From contig NZ_BMSE01000003.1 in assembly GCF_014648995.1 (NCBI RefSeq), positions 372,001 through 436,000 of the forward strand: a stretch of 64,000 nucleotides of DNA, read 5' to 3'. Below, in pieces: positions 52,513 through 61,053 of the stretch. How positions within the stretch are numbered: position 1 is the first letter of the stretch; every line of letters starts with the position of its first letter. The notes beneath the pieces are model-generated. The model was not told the origin of the DNA, made no database searches, and was given only the letters and a program-made list of their open reading frames with translations. The DNA is from Streptomyces massasporeus. Its GTDB lineage: Bacteria > Actinomycetota > Actinomycetes > Streptomycetales > Streptomycetaceae. The position numbers and the translations under genes were made by a program.

Positions 52513-53616
52513 ATGGCGGGCATGTCTGGAAACCCGCACGAGGCGCTGCCGATCCGGCTCAACGTCGACGACTCCGACTCCCCGTCCGACGTCGTCGACG
52601 CGCTGTTCCTCGGCCGCTTCGCGACGGGCGAGCAGCCGTACTCCCACGCGGTGAACATCGACCGCGTGCGGTCCGGTGCGACGCTGCTGCCGCCCGGCGC
52701 CCGGGTGCTGCGCGTCGCCCGGGACGACGACCGCAGCGCGACGCTCGCCGAGGGCGACGGCTGGACGCTGCTGGTCTCCCGCTGGAACCGTGGCGCCGAC
52801 GTCACGGTGACGGCGACCGGCGAGGACCTCGCGAAGAAGATCCTCGACCAGGCCACGGACGGCGCGGCGGACGAGCCCGAACCGCAGCCGGAGAACGTCA
52901 CGATGGGCTTCTGGTACGTCTCCCCACGCCGGGGCCCGCACCGCACCACCCGTCAGATCGCGGCGGGCACCTGGGACGAGGTCCGGTCCAACTACACCGC
53001 GCCGGTGGCGGACGCCATGGACCGTCTGATGAAGACGACCCCCGAGGACATCGCGGGCCGGCTCCTGCTGCTGCACGGCCCGCCGGGCACCGGCAAGACC
53101 TCGGCGCTGCGGACGCTGGCCCGGTCCTGGCGCGACTGGTGCCAGGTGGACTGCGTCCTGGACCCCGAGCGGCTCTTCTCCGACGTCGGCTACCTCATGG
53201 ACATCGCCATCGGCGAGGAGGACGCCACGGGCAAGGGCCGCTGGCGGCTGCTGCTCCTGGAGGACTGCGACGAGCTGATCCGCGGCGAGGCCAAGCACAC
53301 GGCGGGCCAGGCCCTGTCGAGGCTGCTGAACCTGACGGACGGCCTGCTCGGCCAGGGCCGCAACGTCCTGGTCGGCGTCACGACCAACGAGGACCTCGAG
53401 CGCCTGCACCCGGCCGTGGTCCGCCCGGGCCGCTGCCTCGCCCGGATCGAGGTCGGTCCGCTGACCCGCCGCGAGGCGGTGACCTGGCTGGGCCAGGAGG
53501 AGGGCGTCGGCCGCGAGGGCGCGACGCTGGCGGAGCTCTACGCGCTGCGCCGGGGCACGTCCCCGACGTCCCTGCCGGAGCCGCGCGGGGGCGTCGACGC
53601 GGGCCTGTATCTGTAG
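52513..53616 (+). CDS. AAA family ATPase with DUF5925-like N-terminal region
   Basis: A 367-residue cytoplasmic protein. Residues 1-130 form an N-terminal domain (LPIRLNVDDSDSPSDVVDAL and onward) seen in actinobacterial proteins of unknown function. Residues 180-340 are an AAA module with Walker A LLHGPPGTGKTSALRTLA, Walker B RLLLLEDCDELI, sensor LVGVTTNEDL and an arginine-finger-like RPGRCLARIE. A chaperone or remodelling role is expected; the substrate is unknown. Start at ATG 52513 or 52522. Confidence 0.8.
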   Translation: MAGMSGNPHEALPIRLNVDDSDSPSDVVDALFLGRFATGEQPYSHAVNIDRVRSGATLLPPGARVLRVARDDDRSATLAEGDGWTLLVSRWNRGADVTVTATGEDLAKKILDQATDGAADEPEPQPENVTMGFWYVSPRRGPHRTTRQIAAGTWDEVRSNYTAPVADAMDRLMKTTPEDIAGRLLLLHGPPGTGKTSALRTLARSWRDWCQVDCVLDPERLFSDVGYLMDIAIGEEDATGKGRWRLLLLEDCDELIRGEAKHTAGQALSRLLNLTDGLLGQGRNVLVGVTTNEDLERLHPAVVRPGRCLARIEVGPLTRREAVTWLGQEEGVGREGATLAELYALRRGTSPTSLPEPRGGVDAGLYL

Positions 53617-53649
53617 GAGGTCCACACCCACCGGTGTTTTGATGGGTGT

Positions 53650-54423
53650 ATGACCCTGTTCGTCGGCACGTCCGGATGGCAGTACAAGGACTGGCGGGAC
53701 GTCCTGTACCCGTCCGGGCTGCCGGTGCGGCTCTGGCTGGAGGAGTACACGCGGCACTTCGCCACCGTCGAGATCAACAACGCCTTCTACCGGCTGCCCG
53801 CGCGCGAGACGTTCGAGGACTGGCGGGGGCGGGTGCCCGGGGATTTCGTCGTGGCGGTCAAGGCCAGCCGCTATCTGACCCACATCAAGCGGCTCAAGGA
53901 CCCTGAGGAGCCGGTGCGCCGCCTGATGAGCCACGCGGCGGGTCTCGGCGACCGGCTCGGCCCGGTCCTGCTCCAGCTGCCGCCCACCCTGCGCGCCGAC
54001 CCGGGCCTGCTGGACGCGTGCCTGGCCTGCTTCCCGGCCTCGACGCGGGTCGCGGTCGAGCCGCGCCACGACTCCTGGTGGACACCGGAGGTCCGCCGCG
54101 TCCTGGAGTCCCGGCGCGCCGCCCTGTGCTGGGCCGACATCCTGGCCCGCCCGGCGACCCCCTTGTGGCGCACCACCGACTGGGGCTACGTCCGCTTCCA
54201 CCAGGGCCGCGCCCACCCCTGGCCCCGCTACGGCCGCCGCTCGCTGGCCACCTGGCTCGACCGCATCGCCACGACGTGGTCCGGCGGCGAGGACGTCCAC
54301 GCGTACTTCAACAACGACCCGGGCGGCGCGGCGGTGGAGGACGCGATGGCGTTCGCACGGGCGGGGAGGTCTGCGGGGCTGGACATCACGCGGACGCCGG
54401 GCCGTCTGACGCGGGCCGGCTGA
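53650..54423 (+). CDS. DUF72 domain protein
   Basis: A 257-residue protein of the DUF72/YecE family, a TIM-barrel fold of unknown function often annotated by neighbourhood only. The conserved N-terminus FVGTSGWQYKDWRDVLYP, the strand VEINNAFYRLP, the loop FVVAVKASRYLTHIKRLKDP, VAVEPRHDSWW and DVHAYFNNDPGGAAVEDA match the family. It is monocistronic, 33 bp after the AAA gene. Confidence 0.9.
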   Translation: MTLFVGTSGWQYKDWRDVLYPSGLPVRLWLEEYTRHFATVEINNAFYRLPARETFEDWRGRVPGDFVVAVKASRYLTHIKRLKDPEEPVRRLMSHAAGLGDRLGPVLLQLPPTLRADPGLLDACLACFPASTRVAVEPRHDSWWTPEVRRVLESRRAALCWADILARPATPLWRTTDWGYVRFHQGRAHPWPRYGRRSLATWLDRIATTWSGGEDVHAYFNNDPGGAAVEDAMAFARAGRSAGLDITRTPGRLTRAG

Positions 54424-54479
54424 ACCGATCTTCTCCGCCGCGGAAGGCCGTACGCCGACTGCGGCGCCGTTGTGGCCGG

Positions 54480-54538
54480 TCGCGCAGTTCCCCGCGCCCC
54501 TAGGGCGACGCCCTCTAGGGGCGCGGGGAACTGCGCGA
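54480..54538. repeat. Large perfect inverted repeat (24-base arms), dispersed palindromic element
   Basis: Arms at 54480-54503 and 54515-54538 are exact inverse complements (core GTTCCCCGCGCCCCTAG) around an 11-base loop. The right arm and its flank (GGGGAACTGCGCGAACAAGC) match the tandem repeats at 3155-3526, and the left arm matches 34474-34499. It lies between the DUF72 gene and the convergent GntR gene and could terminate both transcripts. Confidence 0.95.
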
Positions 54539-54597
54539 ACAAGCCCCACCGGCCCGTACCCGGACGACAACCGAACCCGAGCAGCAAGCCCGACGCC

Positions 54598-54966
54598 CTA
54601 CTCCCCGTAAGCCGCCCGCAGGGCATCGCGTACCGCCGCCAGCGCATCGGCCTCCGTGAGCCCGAGCCTCCTGGCGCGCTCCGCATAGGCCTGCGCGGCC
54701 GAGGCCAGCTCGCGGTCGGCCGCCGAGCCGGCGGCGGCCACGAACGTGCCGTTGCGGCCCCGCGTCTCGATCACCCCGTCCGCCTCCAGCGCCCGGTACG
54801 CCTTGGCGACCGTGTTCGCGGCGAGGCCCAGCGACTCGGCCAGCCCTCGCACGGTCGGCAGGCGGTAGCCCACCGGCAGGGCACCCGACCGCGCCTGCTC
54901 GGAGATCCGCGCCCGCACCTGCTCGTAGGGCGGGGCACTGTCGTCGATGTCGATCTTCAAGGTCAC
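54598..54966 (-). CDS. GntR family regulator, YtrA subfamily
   Basis: A 122-residue regulator with the winged helix (PPYEQVRARISEQARSGALP, then YRLPTVRGLAESLGLAANTV and VIETRGRNGTFV) and only a short helical C-terminus, as in the YtrA subfamily that usually controls ABC transporters. The start GTG 54966 has a weak ribosome binding site and may be leaderless. It is divergent from a GNAT gene, and no transporter is next to it. Confidence 0.88.
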   Translation of the reverse strand: MTLKIDIDDSAPPYEQVRARISEQARSGALPVGYRLPTVRGLAESLGLAANTVAKAYRALEADGVIETRGRNGTFVAAAGSAADRELASAAQAYAERARRLGLTEADALAAVRDALRAAYGE

Positions 54967-55037
54967 AGGCCGATTGTCGCGCACCCGGCGGAAAATGAGA
55001 GGCACCCCGGTCGGCTCCACGCGTAGCGTGCGCCTCC

Positions 55038-55967
55038 ATGACCGTGATCGTGCGCGACCTGCGCCCCGACGTCCGAGCCGATGCCGAGGGGTTCTCCGAC
55101 ACCCGCCGCCTCGCCTTGCCGTACATGCTCTCCACACCCGAGTCCGTGGTGCACACCCTGACGCACGTCCACCCCGACGCCCACTTCGGGCAGCTCGTCG
55201 CCGAGGAGGACGGTGAGATCATCGGCACCGCCCAGGTCAGCGTCGCCCACGACAGTCCCGAACCGGGCCAGGGCTCGGCCAACATCTATGTGCGCCCCGA
55301 CCGCAGGAACCGCGGCGCCGGTTCGCTCCTGCTGCGCACCGCCGAGGAGCGCCTGGGGCGCCTGGGCGTCACGAAGCTGTTCGCCTGGGTGCTGGACGAG
55401 CCGGACAACCGCGCCTTCGCCGAGCGGCACGGCTTCCGGGCCAGCCGTTCCGCCTGGTTCCTGCGCCTGGACCTGGCGACGGGCACGCTGCCGCCCCGAG
55501 CGGACGTCCCCTCCGGCGTCGAGCTGCGCACGGCCGCCGACTTCGCGGACGACCCGCGCCCGATGTTCGAACTGGACGCGGCGACGTCGACGGACGAACC
55601 GAGCGACATCGACGTCGAGTTCACCGACTACGAGGCCTGGCTCGAGGAGCACTGGAAGCACCCGCTCCTGAACCGCGATCTGACCACGGTCGCGGTCGTC
55701 GGCGGCCGGCCCGCCGCGTTCAGCGTGGCGTACACCGACGGCGCGTCCCGCTATGCCACGGCCATGACCGGCACCGCCCGGGAGTTCCGCGGCCGGGGCC
55801 TGGCGAAGCTCGCCAAGAACGACTCCCTGCACCGCGCCCGCGCGGCGGGATGCACGCAGGCGTTCACCGGCAACGACACCGGCAACGAGCCGATGATCGC
55901 CATCAACAAGTGGTTCGGCTACGAGATCTGCGCGAAGGAGGTGCGCTATGTCCGCGAACTCGGCTGA
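55038..55967 (+). CDS. Tandem GNAT N-acetyltransferase
   Basis: A 309-residue protein with two GNAT domains. The first has the acetyl-CoA-binding YVRPDRRNRGAGSLLLR, and the second EFRGRGLAKLAKNDSL, with NEPMIAINKWFGYE at the end typical of the family. It is likely an acetyltransferase of a small amine or peptide. The start ATG 55038 is 71 bp from the divergent GntR gene. The stop overlaps the next gene by 20 bases. Confidence 0.88.
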   Translation: MTVIVRDLRPDVRADAEGFSDTRRLALPYMLSTPESVVHTLTHVHPDAHFGQLVAEEDGEIIGTAQVSVAHDSPEPGQGSANIYVRPDRRNRGAGSLLLRTAEERLGRLGVTKLFAWVLDEPDNRAFAERHGFRASRSAWFLRLDLATGTLPPRADVPSGVELRTAADFADDPRPMFELDAATSTDEPSDIDVEFTDYEAWLEEHWKHPLLNRDLTTVAVVGGRPAAFSVAYTDGASRYATAMTGTAREFRGRGLAKLAKNDSLHRARAAGCTQAFTGNDTGNEPMIAINKWFGYEICAKEVRYVRELG

Positions 55968-56448
55968 CCTGCCCGCGCGGCTGGAGGTCGTGCTCGTCAA
56001 GGCGGGCCGTACCAAGATTCGTTACACCGGTGAGCTGCTGGCGGACGACGGGACGCGTGTGGCGGTCCGCGCACCCTGGGCGGGCTCCGGCGTCCGCGAC
56101 TTCGGGTTCGTGCGCTTCGAGCCCGGGGACGTCTTCACGGAGTACTACTGGCGCGACCGCTGGTACGCGGTGAAGGAGGTCCGCTCCGCCGCGGGCGCGC
56201 TGAAGGGCTGGTACTGCGACGTCACCCGCCCCGCGCGGCGCTCCGGCCCGGAGCTGGTCGTGGAGGATCTCGACCTGGACCTGTGGCGCTCCGCGGACGG
56301 CACGGACGTGCGGCGCCTGGACGAGGACGAGTTCGCCGAGAGCGGTCTCGGCGCGTCGGATCCGGAGGCGGCGCGGGCCGCCCTGGCCGCGCTCGACGAA
56401 CTGGAGTCACTGGCCCGCAGCGGCGGGTTCACCGCGCTCCTGGCCTGA
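55948..56448 (+). CDS. DUF402 domain protein
   Basis: A 166-residue protein with a DUF402 fold. The conserved region runs from about residue 60 to 120 (DVFTEYYWRDRWYAVKEVRS, LKGWYCDVTRPAR, VVEDLDLDLWRSADG) and resembles FAU-1-like or nucleoside-di/triphosphatase proteins of this family. Some members have phosphatase activity. It overlaps the GNAT gene by 20 bases, so they are co-translated, and it overlaps the convergent methyltransferase by 42 bases at the other end. Confidence 0.85.
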   Translation: MSANSADLPARLEVVLVKAGRTKIRYTGELLADDGTRVAVRAPWAGSGVRDFGFVRFEPGDVFTEYYWRDRWYAVKEVRSAAGALKGWYCDVTRPARRSGPELVVEDLDLDLWRSADGTDVRRLDEDEFAESGLGASDPEAARAALAALDELESLARSGGFTALLA

Positions 56449-57039
56449 CGGGCGGATCTCGGCGACCACCGCGTACCGCTCGTCCGTCACCTCCCCGCCC
56501 CACAGCAGCGGGTCGTCCGAGAGCCGCTCCACACGCACCGGTCCGGCGATCGGGTCGAGCAGTGCGGTGAGCCGCTCGGCGGGTATGCCGACCGGCTCGA
56601 TGCCGCCCCACACGCCCTCGACCAGCACGAGCCGCCCGCCCGGCCGCAGCAGCCCGCGCCAGTGCCTCAGGGCGCGGCCGGGGTCGGGCAGGGCCCACAG
56701 GACGTGCCGGACGAGCACGGTGTCGAAGCGCTGCTCCCCGACCGGCGGTGAGGCGGCGTTCCCCACGAGGAACACCGCGTCGCGCCCGGCGAGCTTCTCC
56801 CGGGCGAGCGCCACCATGGCCGGGGAGAGGTCCACGCCCGTCACCCGGTGACCCTGCTCGGACGCGAGGAGTGACAGGCTGCCGGTGCCGCAGCCGAGAT
56901 CGAGGACGTCTCCCGCCCGCCCGGGCAGCCAGCCGCGCAGCCGTCCGGCCCAGGCGCGGCGCACCTCGGGGTCACGTAGGCCGTGGTCCGGCTCCTCGTC
57001 GAAGGAGGCGGCCTCGGAGTCCCAGTCCACGTTGGTCAT
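56407..57039 (-). CDS. Class I SAM-dependent methyltransferase
   Basis: A 210-residue enzyme. The SAM-binding motif VLDLGCGTGSLSLLASEQGH is near residue 45, then VTGVDLSPAMVALA and the loop LVRHVLWALPDPGRALRHW. The fold is UbiE/Methyltransf_11-like. ATG 57039 is the start, with no good ribosome binding site. Upstream are direct repeats (CCGCCACTGACA at 57058 and 57087). The substrate is unknown. Confidence 0.88.
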   Translation of the reverse strand: MTNVDWDSEAASFDEEPDHGLRDPEVRRAWAGRLRGWLPGRAGDVLDLGCGTGSLSLLASEQGHRVTGVDLSPAMVALAREKLAGRDAVFLVGNAASPPVGEQRFDTVLVRHVLWALPDPGRALRHWRGLLRPGGRLVLVEGVWGGIEPVGIPAERLTALLDPIAGPVRVERLSDDPLLWGGEVTDERYAVVAEIRPSGQERGEPAAAGQ

Positions 57040-57178
57040 GGGCCCAAGAGTGACACCCGCCACTGACACTCGAATCGTGACTGCCGCCACTGACAGACCA
57101 GGAGCGATGAGTAACTCTCCCCCGAAAGGTCTACCCCCGTGAGAACGCGGAACCCGGTAGCCCCTTAAGGAGGCAGCC

Positions 57179-57313
57179 ATGCGCCGTGTGACCGTGCAGA
57201 AGCCCCTGAAGAAGACGGATCTCCGCCGGATCCGTGAAGAGGCCGACGAGTGCCCCGCGGGGCGCCCGGAGGTCCGCAAGGACATCGCCCGCACCTGGTG
57301 GCCGGACGCCTGA
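57179..57313 (+). CDS. Small basic protein of 44 residues
   Basis: An ORF with a near-ideal ribosome binding site (AAGGAGG, six bases before the ATG). It encodes 44 residues beginning MRRVTVQKPLKKTDLRRIRE and ending KDIARTWWPDA. The sequence is charged and helical, with one Cys. Third codon positions are mostly G/C. No family is recognised. It lies in the gap between the divergent methyltransferase and the convergent GNAT gene. The strong Shine-Dalgarno and the codon pattern support expression. Confidence 0.6.
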   Translation: MRRVTVQKPLKKTDLRRIREEADECPAGRPEVRKDIARTWWPDA

Positions 57314-57343
57314 ACGGCCGGTACCGATCATGAGACGCACGCC

Positions 57344-57793
57344 TCAGAGCAGCCGCTTGCGGTAGTGGACGCGGTCGTAGGGCCCGTCCATCCGACGCTC
57401 CACCAGTTCGTAGCCGTATCTCGGATAGATCTTCTGGTTCTCCCACATCAGCGCGTTCGTGTAGAGCCTGACCTCGGGCAGCCCGAGCGCACGCGCGTGT
57501 GCGTCCACGAACCGCAGCAGCCGCCGCCCCACTCCCCCGCCGTGCGCGGAGGGGTGGACGGCGATGATGTCGAGGAAGAGATGGTCCGCGAACGCCTCGA
57601 CCACGACGAGCCCGGTCACGGGATCGCCCGTCACGAACACCTTGCCCGCGGCCACGTTCGCCGCGTGGTCCTCCTCCATGGGCTGCGGAACCCGCCCGAT
57701 GCGCGCGATGTAGGGGCGGAAGGCCGCGTCGATCACGTCCGCGACGACCGGTACGTCGGCGGCCCCGGCCGGCCGGATGTCCTCGTCTGCCAT
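57344..57793 (-). CDS. GNAT family N-acetyltransferase
   Basis: A 149-residue enzyme. The acetyl-CoA-binding motif is DIIAVHPSAHGGGVGRRLLR, followed by LYTNALMWENQKIYPRYGYE as in single-domain GNATs. The start ATG 57793 has little Shine-Dalgarno match. It is monocistronic. Acetylation of a small amine or resistance to a toxic amine is possible. Confidence 0.9.
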   Translation of the reverse strand: MADEDIRPAGAADVPVVADVIDAAFRPYIARIGRVPQPMEEDHAANVAAGKVFVTGDPVTGLVVVEAFADHLFLDIIAVHPSAHGGGVGRRLLRFVDAHARALGLPEVRLYTNALMWENQKIYPRYGYELVERRMDGPYDRVHYRKRLL

Positions 57794-57973
57794 GCCGCGA
57801 CGGTACCTACCTGATGCCAGTCCGAACACTCCCTTAAGCGGGCCATAAGGATCTCCTCCACCCGCCCTCAGCAGGCGATTTCACGGTTCTCACGGGCTAG
57901 CTTCGGATCACCCCACGGGATCCGGCCCACCCGGGCCCGGACCTGTCCCATGAACCGTTCGAGGAGTTCCCGC

Positions 57974-58996
57974 ATGCCCGCACGTCGCCAGGTGGCCACC
58001 GTCGCAGCCCTCGGCAGCCTCCCGCTCGCCCTGACCGCGCTGACCGCCGCCCCGGCCGCCGCGCACGGTTCGATGGGCGACCCGGTCAGCCGGGTCTCGC
58101 AGTGCTACGCCGAGGGCCCCGAGAGCCCGAAGTCGGCCGCGTGCAAGGCGGCGGTCGCGGCGGGCGGCACCCAGGCCCTCTACGACTGGAACGGCATCCG
58201 CATCGGCGACGCGGGCGGTCGGCACCAGCAGCTCATACCGGACGGCAAGCTCTGCAGCGCGAACAACGCGGAGTTCAAGGGGCTCGACCTCCCCCGCGCC
58301 GACTGGCCCGCGACCGGCGTCCGCAGCGGCTCGCACACCTTCAAGTACCGCGTGACGGCCCCTCACAAGGGCACCTTCAAGGTCTACATCACCAAGCCCG
58401 GCTACAACCCGGCCAAGCCGCTCGCCTGGAAGGACCTGGATCTCGCGAAGCCGGTCGCGACGTCCACCGACCCGGCCGCCGCCGGCGGTTTCTACACCTT
58501 CTCCGGCACCCTGCCCCAGCGCTCCGGCAAGCACCTGCTGTACGCGGTCTGGCAGCGGTCGGACAGCCCGGAGGCGTTCTACTCCTGCTCGGACGTCAGC
58601 TTCGGTGGCGGTGGCGGCGCGACAGGCGGCGCCGGCAGTGCGGCAGGCGGCGCCGCTCCGGCCCCGTCCGCCTCCGCTCCCAGCGAGAAGCAGATCAAGG
58701 ACGGCAACGCCAAGTCGACCGTCGAGCACCACGGGCACGGCGACAACGACCCCAGCACCTCGGCGGAGCCGGCCGCGGCTCCGAAGGAGAGCACCCCGAA
58801 CCGGCCGAAGGCCGCCGCGCCCGCGCCCAACCGGCCCGAGGCGGCCGGTGCCACGGAGAACCTCGCCGAGACCGGCGGTGACAGCACCACCCCGTACGTC
58901 GCGATCGGCGGCGCGGCGGCGCTGGCCCTGGGCGCCTCGGCGCTGTTCCTCTCGGCCAGGCGCCGGACGGTGAGCGGCGGCCGACAGGGCCGCTGA
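57974..58996 (+). CDS. AA10 lytic polysaccharide monooxygenase, sortase-anchored
   Basis: A 340-residue secreted enzyme. The signal peptide ends in LTAAPAAA so that His 31 becomes residue 1 (HGSMGDPVSR), the copper-binding N-terminus of LPMOs. The AA10 core continues to about 195. A Pro/Ala-rich linker follows, then LAETG at 297-301, a hydrophobic helix (YVAIGGAAALALGASALFLS) and ARRR. This is a class-E-type sorting signal. The enzyme should therefore act on chitin or another polysaccharide while attached to the cell wall. The start has GAGGAG upstream. Confidence 0.93.
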   Translation: MPARRQVATVAALGSLPLALTALTAAPAAAHGSMGDPVSRVSQCYAEGPESPKSAACKAAVAAGGTQALYDWNGIRIGDAGGRHQQLIPDGKLCSANNAEFKGLDLPRADWPATGVRSGSHTFKYRVTAPHKGTFKVYITKPGYNPAKPLAWKDLDLAKPVATSTDPAAAGGFYTFSGTLPQRSGKHLLYAVWQRSDSPEAFYSCSDVSFGGGGGATGGAGSAAGGAAPAPSASAPSEKQIKDGNAKSTVEHHGHGDNDPSTSAEPAAAPKESTPNRPKAAAPAPNRPEAAGATENLAETGGDSTTPYVAIGGAAALALGASALFLSARRRTVSGGRQGR

Positions 58997-59015
58997 CCTC
59001 ACCGCCCCACGACCC

Positions 59016-59050
59016 GGGGCCTGTCCGGCGGCTCAGGCCGGACAGGCCCC
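59016..59050. terminator. Hairpin between LPMO and lipase genes
   Basis: GGGGCCTGTCCGG and CCGGACAGGCCCC, 13-base perfect arms with a 9-base loop, in the convergent gap. It can serve both directions. Confidence 0.85.
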
Positions 59051-59103
59051 GAAACGTTTCCCTGGCACGTGTCAACGGGCGACACGTCAACGGGTGACAC
59101 GTG

Positions 59104-59964
59104 TCATTCGAAGGCCGAAAGGCAGGTGGTGGGCGTGGCACGCCCCGGATCGAGGGCGTTGGCCACCTCGTGGAAGACGACCCGGTCCAGCAGCCCGACG
59201 GCCACGTGCTCGGACAGGTCGACGGAGCACAGGTCCTGGAGCAGGACGTTGCGCACGTCCGGCCCGTTCAGGTACTGGCTGCGCCACGGCGTGACCACCT
59301 CGTCGTACTGGGTGGCGATGACGGTGTACCGCACGCCGGGCACGGTGTCGCCGCCCGCGTTGAGCTTGGTGAGGAAGGCGGAGCCGGTGACCTGGTCGGC
59401 GAGGGCGGGGGTGTTCTTCGACAGCAGGTCCGCCGCGCCCGGGAAGTAGGGCAGCAGCTCGGTGAATCCGTTCAGGTCGGTGCCGTGGTTGCTGGGCGCG
59501 ATGCCGACCAGGGCGTTCACCTTGGCGGCTCCGCCGAGGAACTTCAGGTAGTAGCGGGGCATCATGCCGCCCTGAGAGTGCCCGACGACGTCGGTCTCGG
59601 CGGCTCCGGTCGCGGCGAGCACCTTGTCGACGAAGTCCTTCAGCTGCCCGGCGGACTTCTCGGCGGGTCCGAGGCCGTGGAAGAAGGGGACGCCCTCCAA
59701 CTGGCCGTAGTCGAGGGAGAAGACGCAGTAGCCGCGGACCTTCAGGTAGGGGGCGAGGCCCAGCCAGTTGTCGACGGAGTTCCCGAGGGTGCCGTGGACG
59801 AGGACGACGGGGCGGGGGTGGGCGGCGGACGGCTTGCAGGAGTAGTCGTTCCAGCCGGAGCTCGGGGCGCCGGCGGCCTGGGCGGTGGCGGCGGGGACGG
59901 TGAGGGCGGCGGCGGTCAGCAGCAGCGCGGACAGGGGTCTGAGCACTCGCTTCCAGGGCAGCAT
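59104..59964 (-). CDS. Secreted alpha/beta-hydrolase lipase
   Basis: A 286-residue secreted lipase. The signal peptide (RPLSALLLTAAALTVPAATA) ends near QAAGAPSS. The catalytic Ser is in DVVGHSQGGMMPR, the oxyanion motif is VLVHGTLGNSVDNW, and cysteines at CKPSAA, YCVFSLD and DLCSVDL suggest disulfides. It resembles class I lipases such as Streptomyces LipA/EstA. Start ATG 59964 has AAGGAGATCACCCG upstream. Confidence 0.93.
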   Translation of the reverse strand: MLPWKRVLRPLSALLLTAAALTVPAATAQAAGAPSSGWNDYSCKPSAAHPRPVVLVHGTLGNSVDNWLGLAPYLKVRGYCVFSLDYGQLEGVPFFHGLGPAEKSAGQLKDFVDKVLAATGAAETDVVGHSQGGMMPRYYLKFLGGAAKVNALVGIAPSNHGTDLNGFTELLPYFPGAADLLSKNTPALADQVTGSAFLTKLNAGGDTVPGVRYTVIATQYDEVVTPWRSQYLNGPDVRNVLLQDLCSVDLSEHVAVGLLDRVVFHEVANALDPGRATPTTCLSAFE

Positions 59965-60136
59965 CGGGTGATCTCCTTGCGGCTCAAGGGGGATGCGACG
60001 GCACGGGGCCCTGTGATCCGGATCACGAGGATGCTGTTCACTCGTCAAGTTACGGGCGAGTAGTCAAACTGGGAAGTTACGCGTCAGTAAAAACTCGCGG
60101 TGGTAACCGGCGCGCGAGACTCCGGCCGACACGCCT

Positions 60137-60583
60137 TCACCAGGCAGGCCGGATGGGCCCGTGCGGCGCGATGCGCAGCAACTGCCGACCCAGCGAGCGC
60201 ACTTCCCGCTCCCCCAGCAGGGCTCCCCACTCCCGCACGGCTTCCGCGGCCGCCTCCTCCGCGGCCCGGGTGCAGGCCCACCCCCGCTCGGTCAGCACGA
60301 CCAGCCGCGCCCGCGCGTCCTCGGGGTGCGGCCGCCGCTCGGCGTATCCCTTGCGCACCATCTCGTCGACGAGCTGGCTCGCGGCCTGCTTGGTCACCCC
60401 GAGGTGGGCGGCGAGGTCGGTGACCGTGGCGCCGTCCGGGGCGAGCCGGGCGAAGGCGAAGCCGTGCGCGGGTCGCACCCCTTCGAAACCGCGGGCGAGC
60501 ACGCCCTCGTGGATGCGTTGCGTGAGCCCGCCGGCGACGGCGAGCAGGGCGGCGGACAGGGCCATGGCCTCGGAGTTCTGCAC
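60137..60583 (-). CDS. MarR family transcriptional regulator
   Basis: A 148-residue winged-helix repressor. The HTH is ATVTDLAAHLGVTKQAASQL, with the wing KGYAERRPHPEDARARLVVL. Its GTG start is 29 bp from a 38-bp perfect palindrome, the operator it shares with the divergent cupin gene. MarR proteins bind phenolic or oxidising ligands. The ribosome binding site is weak. Confidence 0.92.
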   Translation of the reverse strand: MQNSEAMALSAALLAVAGGLTQRIHEGVLARGFEGVRPAHGFAFARLAPDGATVTDLAAHLGVTKQAASQLVDEMVRKGYAERRPHPEDARARLVVLTERGWACTRAAEEAAAEAVREWGALLGEREVRSLGRQLLRIAPHGPIRPAW

Positions 60584-60611
60584 GCATGCATTGAAACACC
60601 CTTGACGTGAC

Positions 60612-60649
60612 GGTCAAGTAGCTTGACTATATAGTCAAGCTACTTGACC
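60612..60649. promoter_or_regulatory. 38-bp perfect palindrome, MarR operator
   Basis: Two 19-base arms GGTCAAGTAGCTTGACTAT and its inverse complement meet with no spacer. It contains the half-sites TCAAGTAGCTTGA, CTTGACTATATAGTCAAG and TCAAGCTACTTGA, which overlap, so two or three MarR dimers might bind cooperatively. A further half-site CTTGAC lies at 60601. Confidence 0.85.
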
Positions 60650-60662
60650 ACTTGGAGGCATC

Positions 60663-61037
60663 GTGCCCATCGTCCGATCGTCCGAAGCCGTCGTCCACGA
60701 GATCCACGGCGCCCGTTTCGTCTCGTACGCCACCCCGGGCAGCGGCAGCAAGGAGCTCTGCGCCTGGCGCGGTGAGATCCCGCCCGGCCTCAAGGCGCCC
60801 GCGCACACGGTCAGCCGGGAGGAGATCTTCCATCTGCTCGACGGCGAGCTGCTGATCACCCTCGACGGCCACACCGAGCGGATCGCCGCGGGCGACACGG
60901 TGATCATCAACCCCGGCGCCACCCTGACCGTCGAGAACCCGACCGACCGGACCGCGTACTCCTGGGTCACCACCTCCGTCGGCCTGGAGGCACGGCTGGC
61001 CGACGGCACCCGCATCGTGCCGCCGTGGGCCAACTGA
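60663..61037 (+). CDS. Cupin domain protein
   Basis: A 124-residue single-domain cupin. The first motif is PPGLKAPAHTVSREEIFHLL, with His and Glu in metal-ligand positions, and the second is RIAAGDTVIINPGATLTVEN. Cupins of this size act as dioxygenases, isomerases or small-ligand sensors. The start GTG 60663 has TGGAGGCATC upstream. It is divergent from the MarR gene and should be repressed by it. Confidence 0.9.
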   Translation: MPIVRSSEAVVHEIHGARFVSYATPGSGSKELCAWRGEIPPGLKAPAHTVSREEIFHLLDGELLITLDGHTERIAAGDTVIINPGATLTVENPTDRTAYSWVTTSVGLEARLADGTRIVPPWAN

Positions 61038-61053
61038 CGTCACAGGGAGGGAG

